Origin: Wolfiporia cocos
Lineage: Eukaryota > Basidiomycota > Agaricomycetes > Polyporales > Phaeolaceae
Direction: 5' to 3'
DNA: 64,000 nt
Assembly: GCA_029448655.1 (NCBI GenBank)
Contig: JACCLO010000009.1
Location: 248,001 to 312,000, forward strand
How positions within the stretch are numbered: position 1 is the stretch's first letter; each line of letters starts with the position of its first letter. Made by a program: the position numbers and the translations under genes. This document shows positions 24,026 to 35,564 of this stretch, one piece after another. The notes below the pieces were generated by a model. It was not told the DNA's origin and made no database searches. It was given only the letters and a program-made list of their open reading frames with translations.

Positions 24026-24706
24026 CTTCCGCCCTCGCTCCGCCTGAAAAGGGGAGTCTGGGATTTTTTCTTCACAGGGGCTTTTCGTCGTTGTCAGCGC
24101 CCCCCGCTCGCCATCAGGCAGCGGGGTTTCCTTCAGTGGGCTCTGGGGGAACGCCTTCGGGCAGCCTTCGGGCACTATACCCGGACCCAGGGTTAAGGGA
24201 CGGACTTGGCACCTGCAAAGGGCCTTGTCGAGAGTTGAGAACCGGAGATAACGGGGCACGTGCCACCCTGGATCTCCGGCGATCTTCTAGCCTATCCCCA
24301 GGTGTTACAGGGGCGGCTCTATATATAGAACCGGGGTGGGCCCGAGTGACCCTGCCTAGAACCGCTGCCAATACGGCTTCAGAACAATAGAGTTCTGGCC
24401 TTGGCGCCCTCTAAGTCCCTCAGGGCATGGGTTTGGTTTTAAGACTGGCAAGCCCCCTTTCTTGAGCTAGGCGTGGACACATGCGGAGTGTAATACTCCA
24501 AATCCTGTACTACCTGCATGCAAGGGAAGCGTGTCAGATGTATCCCCCACCTGGTAGCGTATGAGAGACGCCAGCCAGTCACCGACACTACCTCCGGTCG
24601 AGAGCGGAGCGCTCATTGACGCCGGAGTATAAGCGCTAGACCATCAAGATACGACGATTAGCCCCGACCGAAGACCACGTGAATTTTACACTAGATACAG
24701 TAGCTT
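24026..24706 (+). other. B leader with blocks shared by element G
   Basis: GC-rich, without a convincing gene. ACCCGGACCCAGGGTTAAGG (24179-24198) and ATCCCCAGGTGTTACAGGGG (24294-24313) recur in the same order and sense in the leader of non-coding element G (about 40338-40315 and 40140-40121 on the minus strand). They are candidates for packaging or dimerisation signals. Confidence 0.5.
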
Positions 24707-25540
24707 ATGACTTCTAACGTAGCCATGCCGAACACCTTCCGCGTCGCTCCACGCAACGCCGCCACGGGCCTCCACGAGTGCTGGGAGATCCCTAGCAAAC
24801 CACTGAAGGCATACATGCCTGAGGAAGTGGGGCCCATGTGAAAGTCCCGAAAGGGCAAAAAGGAGGCGAAGAAGCCTTACACCCGGAGAGAGCCGAACCT
24901 CGAGGAAATCGAAAGAGTGAACCACGAGGCGGCCCTTGCCGACATACGCCGCAAGAAGCTCGACAAGCTTTTCCGTCAGAACGAGAAGCTCGAAGCCCGA
25001 CTCGACGCAGCCCGGCTTGACGAATACATCGCCCGGGTTGCCGCCGAAAAGGCCGAAACCGAATGGCTCATTGCCGCCGGCAAGGCCCGACGCGAACAGG
25101 GACCGAAGAAGACCCTGTTGGAGAGGGTGGAGGAGTTGCGGATGCTGGCAGAATGGGTCGAGAAGCGGGGAATTTCCAACCCCAAGGACGTACACTGCAC
25201 CGAGAAAAAGTGGGATCAGTGGATAGAGGTCGAAAAGAAGAGCCTCGCCGCCCACCCCAAGCTTACCAGATTATGGCGAGCGGAAGATTACTCGACACCC
25301 CCACCAATCATAGCCAAGTTCTCACGGCTCACAGGAGACTTCGACGAGCTGTGCGCCTATGGAGAACATCGCATCCGACAGGACACAATGACTAATCAAC
25401 ACCTCAGGCGCCTGGAGAAGTACCTGAAGCGGATGGAGTATATTTTTGGGGACTTGAATATCGGGGAGCATGTTTTGTACCTAAAGAGGCAGTTGGTATC
25501 CGCCGGATTAGAGTTTAATCTGGGTACCGTCGAGTTGTAA
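24707..25540 (+). pseudogene. ORF1 of element B, with one in-frame TGA
   Basis: From ATG 24707 the frame reads 44 codons, meets TGA at 24839-24841, and continues open to 25540. Mature length would be about 277 aa. Lys/Arg/Glu-rich helices fill the middle (residues ~60-130: IRRKKLDKLFRQNEKLEARL), suggesting a coiled coil, with a helical C-terminus. The start (NTFRVAP...GLHECWEIP) parallels ORF1 at 20083-21006. The TGA may be a mutation, like other TGAs in B, or a recoded or reinitiation site. Function unknown. Confidence 0.5.
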
Positions 25541-25700
25541 AGTAGCACGAGACTCGAATCCAAAGTCCCGACAGGGCACTTTTGAAGGTGGCATGGCATG
25601 CAAAAAAGTCCCGACAGGGCATTTTTTATTTCCTTTGTTTTGAATCTTTTAAGTCGAAAGTGACAAATAAGACTCAAGCTGACGAAAACACCTCAGCAAC
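25541..25700 (+). repeat. intercistronic AAGTCCCGAMAGGGCA repeats
   Basis: AAGTCCCGACAGGGCA occurs at about 25562 and 25604, and AAGTCCCGAAAGGGCA at 24842 just after the ORF1 TGA. Each could fold as a small CCC/GGG hairpin. Two copies lie between ORF1 and gag. Confidence 0.55.
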
Positions 25701-25701
25701 A

Positions 25702-27896
25702 ATGGTGTCTTGGTCGATCATCCCCGCCGCAGGACGTCACGCTACCACCTACAAGGTAGCAACTCTGTACAAGCCGGTGACTGGAAAACACGCATGGCCC
25801 GGAGAGCAGACATGCCTCATGGACTACTTGCAAGTGGTTTTTGGCATCAGAGCTGGGGGGAGTGTAACCACTTTCAACTCGATTCCGCCCCATATGCGCC
25901 AACACCTGCGCATAAACTACATCGTATACTACAAGTACTACGGGGAGGACTCGACCAGAAACCACATCTCGTGGTATGCCTGGGACGAATACGCCGAGAG
26001 CATGCTGCTCTCACAGATGATTGCCTTATATGGCGATGTACACTGGTACTCGACCAGCGAAAGCGAGGAGGAGGGAACCCCGCACAACGCAGCAAGGACC
26101 CCAGAAAGAACCCCGACTAGATCCGAGGAAGAAGCATCAAAGCAGGCGCTGTTCGGCACCTTGCCGGACTTTCTTTTGGAATTCGAGAGCGCCAATCTCG
26201 AACCAGTCATACTGCCAGCACCGACACAATCCGAATACACGGAACGGCTGACCAGGGGGATGGACTCTTACTCCCCCGAACATCTTGCACTAAGCGTTAA
26301 CGCAGTCAAGGAAAGTCGTTACCATGCGGGCAATTACGTCATGGCAAACCTCACCCAATACAAACGCCAAGCCAACAGGCTGGTGGAGAGGGTCTGGAGT
26401 AAATCCAATGAGCTCCGGGCGTTCAACCATGTCCTTCAGCAACGAATCGAGGTGCTGGAGGAGAACGCCTCTCTCCGAGACAGACTAGACGAGCTCACGG
26501 GCCAACGTCTAGACAAAGTGGAGAGCGCCATCAGGAGACTTGAGAAGGCCCCCGCCGCCAGTGGCAGCGGGAACAGTACCACCACGGGCGCCGAAGTCCA
26601 GGTGCTAACTAACAAATTGGACGCGCTCCAGAAGGAGCTAGACAACCTGAAAGCGGCAGCCTCCGCCCAGCCGAGCGGGACTGCCACGACCATCAATCTT
26701 GCCCCGAAACCGACGCAACCCCGAAGTACTCCGGCCCCAAGGACAGCATCTCGTCCAAGGAATGGCTCCAGAAGATGGGGATGTCCTTCGCGGACGCACG
26801 GATCGCCACGGATGAGGATGAGGTCCGCCAAGCCCTACTCAGGCTTACAGGCGAGGCCTACCAATACATGTCCCCGGTGGTCGATAAGATCTCCACTGGG
26901 CAGACATCCGGGCACACATGGGCGACCTTCTCGGACACAATCGAGAAGGTCTACGGCAAGAAGACGGATAAGGAAATCACCGAGAAGGAAATTGAGCAGT
27001 ACTTCGGCGATGACGGCAAAGCGAAGATCAAAGACGACTTCTTCGCATGGGCCCAGAAGCTGCGAACTCTGGCCCACCTCGCAGAGACTGACAACAAGAC
27101 GTTGCTCAGTCAAATCAAGCGGATCTTGCCCGAAAAAGTACGCGAGACCCTTGCAACCCTGGAGTCGGTTCCCTCCTTTTCCCTACCGACGGACTGGGAG
27201 GTCTATCTCGATATGGCTATCGATCTGTACAAGCAACAGTATCCTGATAAGCTGAAAGGGAAGATCTTCGATGAGGAAAAGAAGAAAAAGGAGTCCTTGG
27301 GGTCTGAAAAGACCACTGAGAAAGCTAAGTCGAAGGCGAAAGCCGACGACAAGGCCAAGGCAGCAAAGCCAGCTGGGACGGGTAACCGGCAGTCCGATTG
27401 CAAGAAGCACCCCAGGCAACATGCCTGGAAGGACTGTCCGGACAACTGGTCGAACCAGAAAAAGGCTGCTAAGCTGGCCACTAGTGGAAGCGGAACGACG
27501 AAGCCGACAGGCTCGTCGAGCGGGAGTCAACAGTCGGGCCAGAAGAAATTGGACCCGACCAAAAAATACAAAGTCCGAGTCGTTAGCACCCAGGAGCTGG
27601 TGACTGATGACGAAGACGAGAGCCCCAAAGCCACCGTAGGGACGCTCTCCCACAATTCCCCGCACGTGCTAGAGGAGGTGGTTCCCCTCGCACCCACTAC
27701 GCGCATTGGAGAAGAGCAAAGCGCGGAACCCTCATCGGCAGAAGAGGAAGTCCGCGTCCAGGTGACCTCGCCGGCACCTGCGCCGAAACCGTCCGGTGAC
27801 TCTATCAGGATCAAGTTACCCTGGCTCCAGCAGCGGATAGCCGACTCCGCAACAGCCCTTGGCCTCCACGGAGGTAGCGCCTCGGGTTTTCTCTGA
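25702..27896 (+). pseudogene. B gag, one frameshift
   Basis: From ATG 25702 (MVSWSIIPAAGRHATTYKV) the first frame runs through an acidic Ser/Glu-rich segment and a coiled coil to about 26710, where homology moves to the next frame (PKYSGPKDSISSKEWLQKM). That frame continues to 27896 through a capsid-like helical region, a Lys/Glu-rich stretch and a degenerate Cys/His cluster CKKHPRQHAWKDC, then a Ser/Pro-rich tail. It matches the gag fragment of D1 around KTDKEIT-KEI and LPEKV. Gag would form the particle and bind RNA. The frameshift lies inside gag, so it is damage rather than a gag-pol shift. Confidence 0.8.
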
Positions 27897-27937
27897 AGGC
27901 ACATGCGATATCCTGCCCGCTTGTGTCTTGTAACAGT

Positions 27938-28631
27938 ATGATTAGTGTACCCGCTGTAAAGAGTGTGTATCACATCTTTGGCAACGACGCGCGTGACTTT
28001 TCTTGGGCCTTCCGAGTAGAAGTAACACTCTGGGTATACGGAACAAAAGTGCAGGCCTTAGCCTTGATTGACAGCGGTGCTACCATCTCAGTCATCTCGC
28101 AACAACTGGTGGATAAGCATCAACGACATGGCATTCCCTATCACAGTATCGAATGCCGACGGAACACCAAATGTCGCGGGCCGAATAATTAAGTCGGTAA
28201 AAGCATACATGCAACACGAATCCCATAAGGAAACCATAAGGCTAGCTGTAATGCAACTAGAACCCGATTTGGTCCTGGGGTACGACTGACTTAGAAATCA
28301 TAATCCCGATTTCGATTGGAAAAAGGGAGAAATGAAATACCGCTGCGGTCATGACCAAAAAAGGCGAAGGAAGGGTATAAACCAGCCCTCGTGGGAGGAA
28401 ACAGTTGAACTCCCCGAAAAGGAACTACACGAGTGCAACTCAATTTGGGATACTCCCGTGGACATCATAGGAGAGGAGGACCCCCAAAATGAATTCGTCG
28501 GCTGGCTAGACAGACTAGACGATGAAGAACAACAGACGTTGGCTGAACTGGTAGCTGCGGTTCTTGACAAAGACCCCAGCAATGACCCAGAAGATGCTGA
28601 GGATGACGACCCGATCGACCTAGAAGTATGG
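27938..28631 (+). pseudogene. B protease and spacer, broken
   Basis: From MISVPAVKSVYHIFGND the frame has the retroviral aspartic protease core LIDSGATISVIS. A frameshift near 28135 leads to a second frame ending LVLGYD-stop, where D1 has ILGYDW (TGG to TGA at 28287). After that stop an acidic frame runs to another TGA at about 28632. Confidence 0.75.
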
Positions 28632-28640
28632 TGATCGTTA

Positions 28641-31600
28641 GTGCCCGAGGAGTACCAAGAGTACGGGCCAACTGTCTTCTCTCAGAAAGCATCAGAGAGG
28701 ATGCCGGAACGGAAGCCCTGGGATCATGCCATAGTGCTAGAACCAGACGCGCAGCTTCCACCCCTGGCTAGACCTTACAAAATGTCGCCCCAAGAACGTA
28801 ATAGTCTAGACGAGTGGATCGAGACTGAACTACGCAAGGGTTACATACGTCCGTCCGAAAGTCCGATGGCTTCTCCCGTATTCTTCGTAAAAAAGAAGGA
28901 TGGGGGTCTTCGGATGGTGGTCGACTATAGGAGGCTAAACGGAATAGCCGTCAAAAACCGATACCCGATACCTCGGATCGATGAATTAATCGATCAATTA
29001 TCCCAAGCAACCATTTTCACTAAAATCGACCTAAGATGGGGATATAACAATGTCCGCATCAGGGAAGGTGACGAATGGAAGACAGCATTTGTCACGCATA
29101 AGGGATTATACGAGGCGACGGTGATGTACTTCGGTTTTTGCAACACCCCCGCAACGTTCCAGGCTATGATGAACTCTATCCTAGCCCCATATATCCGTAC
29201 TGGGAAAGTTGTCGTATATTTAGACGACATTCTCATATTCGGTAACGACATGGCGGAACATCGTTGGATCACCAAACAGGTACTAGAAACCCTGAAGGAC
29301 CACGATCTGTATGCGAAACCCGAAAAGTGCTTCTTTGAACAGCCCTCAATTGAGTACCTCGGCGTAACCATTGCCAATGGAAAGATAATGATGGACCCGA
29401 AGAAGTACAGCGGAGTTCAAGATTGGCCGAGACCCCAAAAGGTCAAGGACATGCAAGCGTTCCTTGGCTTTGCAAACTTCTATAGAAAATTTATAGAAAA
29501 GTTCTCGAAAAAGGCCAAACCACTGACGATCTTGACAAAGAAGTCAGAGCCTTGGCATTGGGACGCCGAGCAGGAGGATGCCTTCCTTGAACTAAAGGAA
29601 GCATTCACCAAAGCGCCCGTTTTACGAATCCCGTCACAAGACGAACCTTTCCGACTAGAAACAGATGCATCGGATTTCGCAACCGGTGCAGTCTTGTCTC
29701 AATTACATCCGAAAGATAAAAAATATCATCCGGTGGGCTTCTTTAGCAAGTCGCTAAGTGCCCCCGAACGGAACTATGAGATCTACAACAAGGAAATGTT
29801 GGCGGTGATTAGGGCTCTTGAGGAATGGAGACATTACCTCGAAGGAGCACCTGAAAAGTTCGAAATATGGTCGGATCACCTCAATCTGACCTATTTCAAA
29901 ACGGCGCAAAAACTGACGCGACGACAGGCCCGATGGGCCTTGTACCTCTCACGCTTCAATTACGTAATGAAGCACAAACCTGGCAAGACAATGCTAACAG
30001 CGGACCCTCTGTCCAGGCGTTCAGATCATGAAGAGGGGGTGGAACTCGATAACAGGGATCAAATTCTACTGAAACCTGAATTTTTCGAATCAGAGCTCAT
30101 GTCAATGGCTCTGGATACCTCCCATGCTGCGCCAGAATCGGATGATCCGATACTCCGAGACATCCGCAAAGCATTGCTCGACGACAAGGTCACGAAGGAT
30201 TACAAGCAACTGCTCTCATCAGGTGCTCGTGAATTCCGGAAAGACCTACAAACGTGGAACTACGAAGGAGGATTATTACTCCATAAAGGCAAAGTGTACG
30301 TCCCAACCACACCAGCGGATCTCAGACGGCAAGTGGTCGAATTACATCACGATCACAAGTCGGCTGGGCATTTCGGTTGATACAAGACATACGAATTGCT
30401 ATCCCGCAACTATTGGTGGCCGGGCATGTTCGTCTACGTGAAGAAATACGTAGACGGATGTGACACATGCCAACGGATGAAAAATCACCCTCAGAAGCCA
30501 TATGGACCCCTGCAACCCCTACCGGTGCCGTCAGGCCCGTGGGAAGTGGTGACCATAGACCTAATCACGCAATTGCCCAAATCAGGCATAGCAGACGCGA
30601 TTATGGTGGTAGTTGATCGACTGACCAAGCGAGCCCGGTTCTTCCCGATTTCTAATCAGTTCCCGACGAAGGACCTAGCCACGACGCTTTATCATTTCGT
30701 GTACCCGCTACATGGGTTACCGAAACAAATAGTGTCGGACAGGGGAACACAATTCGCCTCTAAATTATTTGGCAAATGGTGCGAACTACTGGGCATTAAG
30801 TGGTCGATGACGACCGCATATCACCCGCAAGCGGACGGACAAACCGAAAGAGTGAATCAAACACTCGAACAGTACCTTAGATGTTACGTTAACATCTATG
30901 AAAAGGATAACTGGTCGGAGTTCCTTCCCACTGCTTAATTTGCCTATAACAACGCAGCAAGCGAGACTACCAAGAACTCTCCGTTCATGGTAGAACTAGG
31001 TCGACACCCGATAGCAGGACCAAGCAGTTTCGAACCAAGTCGAAATGTAGACTTGAGTGAAATCGCTCATAAGCGCTTTGAGGCCCAATCACAAGCCAAG
31101 GCAGCGATGAAAATTGCAGCCGATAGATGGACCCGGTACTATGACTGAAAGAAGGAACTTGTCCCCTTCAAATTAGGAGATAAGGTACTTGTGGACGTAA
31201 GGAGCTGGCAAGACACCGAAAGGAGTCTAGCCCCCCGATACATCGGCCCATTTAAGATTATTGAAGTCTTAGGGCCGGTAACGTTCAAGGTACACATGGA
31301 CGCGCAATATAGGGCTTATCACCCTGTGTTCCATGCTTCGAAATTGGTCATGTACAAGGAATCTACCATTGAAGGACAAAGAACCGAACCTCCAGTACCC
31401 GACAGGGACTCGGAGGAAGATGAGGTAGAATGGGAAGTGGAGGCGATCCTTTCTCATAGGGTAGCGTTTGGGAAGTGGCAATTCCTAATCAGATGGAAAG
31501 GCTACACTCATGAATACAACACCTGGGAATACGAGGACGCCCTCACAAATGCGAAGGAAATTCTAGACGAGTATAAGGCAAAATTCTCAACCTTCAATAC

Positions 31601-31916
31601 TCCCCTAGACACCCAACTTAGACGATCGACCCAAATGCGTGGTGGAACCAAACATTCCATCACCATATTCGACCCGGACTCTCCCGATTGGGAAGGGGAC
31701 ACGTGTACATGGCCTGATGACTGGCCGCAGTACAGGGACGATGTCGGACCTAACGAACCAAAGGTGCACTACAAGCGCCACCCCGAAACCAAACAATGGG
31801 TACCATCAGAGGTTGACTTCAACGAAGACATGGAGGTTACCATAGGTGTCAATGGGACAATTCCGACCCATGGAACAGGCGATTCAATTGGATTCGACCT
31901 ATACACGTCGCAAGAC
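28641..31916 (+). pseudogene. B pol: RT, RNase H, integrase, chromodomain, start of dUTPase
   Basis: RT (about 28790-29500) has LRMVVDYRRLN and VVYLDDILIFGND. RNase H follows (LETDASDFATGAVLSQL, YEIYNKEMLA, WSDHLNLTYF). Integrase has the HHCC zinc finger (ELHHDHKSAGHFG...CDTCQRMK) and a catalytic core (TIDLI, SDRGTQFASKLF, ERVNQTLEQYL). Chromodomain: WEVEAILSHRVAFGKWQFLI. The dUTPase starts (GDSIGFDLYTSQD) and is cut by a solo LTR at 31917. In-frame stops interrupt pol at 30378 (TGA), 30937 (TAA) and about 31146 (TGA). The order is that of chromoviruses with an added C-terminal dUTPase. Confidence 0.92.
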
Positions 31917-32475
31917 TGACACAGACTTACCCGTCTGTGGGACCTGCGCAGCAGGGGTGTCCTATAACGCCTAGCAAGGCGGTGCGCAACCGCGATAGTG
32001 GTGACCGCGACGGCTGTACCCAAAGGTGGGACTCCTAAACGGCGACTTGTCGAGGTGACGCACAGACAAGGCAGACGAGAGAGGCCCCCGGGGCAGAGAC
32101 TCACACAGAGAGAGATAAGAGAGGCACTAAGTGCATTGCCGAGAATCTCAAGGATGAGGATGTAAGTCCTCATCCGCCGTACTTATACAGGAGGCAGTGG
32201 CCAGTAATGGCCGCCCTAAAGTAGAGGCCTGTGCGCCCTAACTACAAGAGCACATGACTACATGTAACTACCAGTGACCATGTAACAAGTGTGACCCTAA
32301 CGTGAGTACCGGAAACGCGCGCTACCCTACAGCGCTAATCAGACGACCAGGTGACCTACATACTCTGGAACAGACGCGGAGGTGGCTACGGTGTAGAGAC
32401 GCGGCGTACGTCTAGCGCCGCGCGTACAATCCTATAGCGAGGGAGTCTAAAATAATAAAGGAATATTTTGTGACA
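31917..32475 (-). mobile_element. solo LTR, family I, inside the dUTPase of B
   Basis: A 559-bp LTR reading TGACACAGACTTACC...ATTTTGTGACA on the plus strand, with 5-bp duplications AAGAC at 31912-31916 and 32476-32480. It splits the dUTPase just after motif 1. Related sequence lies at 61381-62110. Confidence 0.9.
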
Positions 32476-32909
32476 AAGACATTCTAGTGAACAGCTGGAA
32501 ATCCACGACGATACCCACGGATGTATTCATCAAAGTTCCTTACGGGACTTATGGTCGGATAGCACCCAGATCAGGCATGGCAAAAAAGGGCTTAGATGTC
32601 CTTGCCGGTGTCATAGATCACGACTACCGCGGTGAAATCTTCGTAATGTTGATGAACTTAACTGGTGACCCGTATCAAGTACGGAAGGGGGACCAAATCA
32701 CACAACTAATCTGCGAAGTAGCAGTAGTACCCGAAATTCGCCTCTCCTACACACCTAAATCAGCTGAAAAGCTGAGGCGTGAAATGAGAGAAAGGCAATT
32801 GAAGGACCCATACTACGAGCCCGACCCAAGTAAACGAAGAGGTGTACTAGGGCCGGAGCAGAAAAGATTAGCGCGAGGAACTCAAGGTTTTGGTTCGACA
32901 GGAAGATAA
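32476..32909 (+). pseudogene. B dUTPase, remaining C-terminal part
   Basis: Continues the polyprotein after the solo LTR: PRSGMAKKG, GVIDHDYRGEI, GDQITQLIC and final RGTQGFGSTGR. Motifs 2-5 are intact; motif 1 is on the other side of the insertion. Confidence 0.85.
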
Positions 32910-32919
32910 GAAAATTTAC

Positions 32920-32954
32920 TTCAACAGGGTCGTTGAAATCTAAAGGGGGGGTAA
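32920..32954 (+). ncRNA. pre-polypurine-tract hairpin and polypurine tract, element B
   Basis: Perfect 6-bp stem TTCAAC / GTTGAA around loop AGGGTC (32920-32937), then TAAAGGGGGGGTAA directly abutting the 3' LTR at 32955. The tract would prime plus-strand cDNA. The hairpin recurs in every family with a visible tract. Confidence 0.65.
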
Positions 32955-33591
32955 TGTCACAAGATTTTCCTAGTATTACTACTATTTTTCCCGAATTTCT
33001 ACGAATTTATCTACGGTTTATACGTCAACCTAGGGCTTAATTGGTTGGTAACTATTCGTTACATACAAGCCGAATGATGGCCGTGTTATCTCCCGTAACA
33101 ACGGTATCTAATCACGGTAGTTCCCGTTAGAAGTCACATGTCTATTCTTGCAGCCAATCGGACATCCCGTCCGTGAAACGTCATCTCCATTAGATCAGCG
33201 GACCGGCGTTTGGTCACGCCTCCAACTGACTAATGATTGCGCACTATTTGCCATTCGCGCGGCTTACGCCGCATATCTATATCCCGGTTCTAATCGGTAT
33301 ATGTATTTACTTGTAATTACTAAGTACTTAGGTATCCGAGGACCTGTCCTCCGTATTGAGATAGTTAGATTAGATAATAAGACTGCTAGGGGTCTTATCT
33401 AACATGTATATATACTACGATATCTGAGCGTTAACACCTCAGATTCTATTCATTGCATTTGCACTCTGAGATAACATCTCACCGCGCCCTGCTCTACCTG
33501 CTTTACAAGTTCTTGTCTACTCGACAATCTCAAAGCTACCGCCTAACCAGCAACCCTCAAGCTTATAGTATAAGTGAGTAGTCTTGTGTCA
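32955..33591 (+). mobile_element. LTR B, 3' LTR
   Basis: Same length (637 bp) and ends as 23374-24010. It is followed directly by D-family pol sequence rather than by a copy of the 5-mer preceding the 5' LTR. Confidence 0.9.
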
Positions 33592-35564
33592 CCCAGATCA
33601 GGAGTCCCCGTTCCGCGTGGAAGCGGATTCATCAGATTACGCAACTGGTGCGGTTCTATCGCAATACTCTTTGGAGGATAAGCTCTGGCACCCGGTAGCC
33701 TTTTACTCGAAATCTCTATCAGCACCTGAAAGGAACTATGAGATTTACGATAAGGAGTTGCTTGCAATCATCCGCACTCTAGAGGAATGGAGACATTACC
33801 TCGAAGGACACCCGCACAAATTTGAAGTATGGTCGGATCATCTCAATCTGACATATTTCAAATCAGCACAATGGCTTACCCGGAGACAGGCACAGTGGAG
33901 TCTTTACCTGACAAGGTTCAACTTCACCATGTGCCACAAACCCGGTAAGACAATGCTCATGGCTGACCCTCTGTCACGGAGGCCAGACCATGAAGAGGGG
34001 GTGGAACTCGATAATCACGATCAAATTTTGCTGAAACCGGAATATTTCACGGTTAGGGCGCTAGAAGCGTCACAGCAGGAGATACAATTAGGCGATGAGG
34101 ACCTCCTCCGACAAATCCGACAAGCCCTCATGGACGATCAGATTACCAAAGATTACCAGGAACTACTGAAAAGTGGTCCCAAGGAATTCGGTAAAGATCT
34201 CCAGGAATGCAACATGGAGGCCGGATTACTCCTCAGACGAGGAAAAGTGTACGTTCCAAAAGAGCCTAAGGAATTGCGCACGAAGATTCTGGAGTTACAT
34301 CATGACCATGTAACAGCCGGTCACTTCGGACGATGGAAGACCTATGAACTTCTATCACGTAATTACTGGTGGCCAGGAATGACCACGATGGTGAAGCAAT
34401 ACGTGGAAGGATGTGACACATGCCAACACATGAAGAACCACAACCAGACCCCGTATGGACCCCTGCAACCGCTCCCAGTACCGGAAGCACCATGGGACAC
34501 TGTCACAATTGACCTTATCGTCCACCTACCGCCCAGCGGCAAATTGAAACAATTCAATGCTATTATGGTAGTAGTGGACCGACTTACCAAACGAGCACAC
34601 TTTATTCCCATGAGTGACCACATCACGTCAAAAGAATTAGCAAACCTCCTGTATCTTCGGGTTTACCCGAATCACGGGCTTCCGAAACAAATCATTTCGG
34701 ATAGAGGACCGCAATTCGCCTCGGACTTATTCAAGGGATGGTGCGAACAATTGGGAATTCAACGGTCAATGACAACCGCCTATCACCCACAAGCAGATGG
34801 CCAGACGGAGAGAGTTAACCAAATCCTGGAACAATATCTTAGATGTTACATCAATGTTATTCAAAAGGATAATTGGTCATGGTATCTCCCGACGGCTGAA
34901 TTCGCGTACAACAACGCGGCTAGTGAGACAACAAGGAATAGTCCATTCTTTGTCGAACTAGGAAGGCACCCTAATGCAGGACCTGCGGATTTACGTCCAA
35001 CGCAATACACGGACCTAAATGCCATTGCTTACGCTAGATGGTCTGCACAAGAACAGGCTAAGGCAGCAATGAAATTGGCTGCTGAACGCTGGTCTTGGTA
35101 CTACGATCAACACAAGCGCTCAGTACCGTTTAAAGTCGGCGACAAAGTTCTCGTTGACGCCCGTAGCTGGCAAAGAAGTCATAGTCCACGCTATTTGGGA
35201 CCATTCAAGATAATTGAACAATTATCTCCCGTCACCTTTAGGGTACACTTGAATGAGCAATACAGAGCTTATCACCCAGTATTTCACGCTTCCAAGTTGG
35301 TTATGTACAAAGACCCTGTGCATCAGAAGAAACCAGAGCCTCAACCAGAAATAGTTGACGGCGAGGAACTATGGGAAGTCGAGAAGATCTTAGATCATCG
35401 CCTCCGTGTGGGAAGAGTTGAATACAGAATCCGATGGAAAGGATTCGGTATCAATGACGACTCCTGGGTACGCGAAGCGGATCTCGACATGGCATACGAC
35501 ATTTTGCAGGAATACAAGGCTTCACACGCCATTCCAATGCAGGACGTCCCCCTCAGGCGCTCGG
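33592..35564 (+). pseudogene. D2 pol, from late RT to chromodomain (5' truncated)
   Basis: Opens in mid-pol (DQESPFRVEADSSDYATG, late RT/RNase H) directly after LTR B. It continues through RNase H, integrase (HHDHVTAGHFG, CDTCQHM, TIDLIV, SDRGPQFASDLF, ERVNQILEQYL) and chromodomain (WEVEKILDHRLRVGRVEYRI) to LRRS, where element G is inserted. No stop in 657 codons, and highly similar to D1. The missing 5' half makes it non-functional alone. Confidence 0.88.

Larger units (their letters stand above)
23374..33591 (+). mobile_element. B: full-length Ty3/gypsy chromovirus with ORF1 and dUTPase (decayed)
   Basis: Two 637-bp LTRs (23374-24010, 32955-33591) enclose leader, ORF1, gag, protease, RT, RNase H, integrase, chromodomain, dUTPase, hairpin and polypurine tract. 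The LTRs differ at several percent by eye. The flanks (CGAGG, CCCAG) do not match: A-family pol lies on the left and D-family pol on the right, so the outer ends were probably exchanged by recombination. Coding frames carry several stops and frameshifts, and a solo LTR sits in the dUTPase. Confidence 0.9.

Noticed and set aside
24686..25255. 189-aa minus-strand frame over ORF1 of B
   Set aside because: Shadow of the plus-strand ORF1, in the opposite frame of a GC-rich coding stretch.
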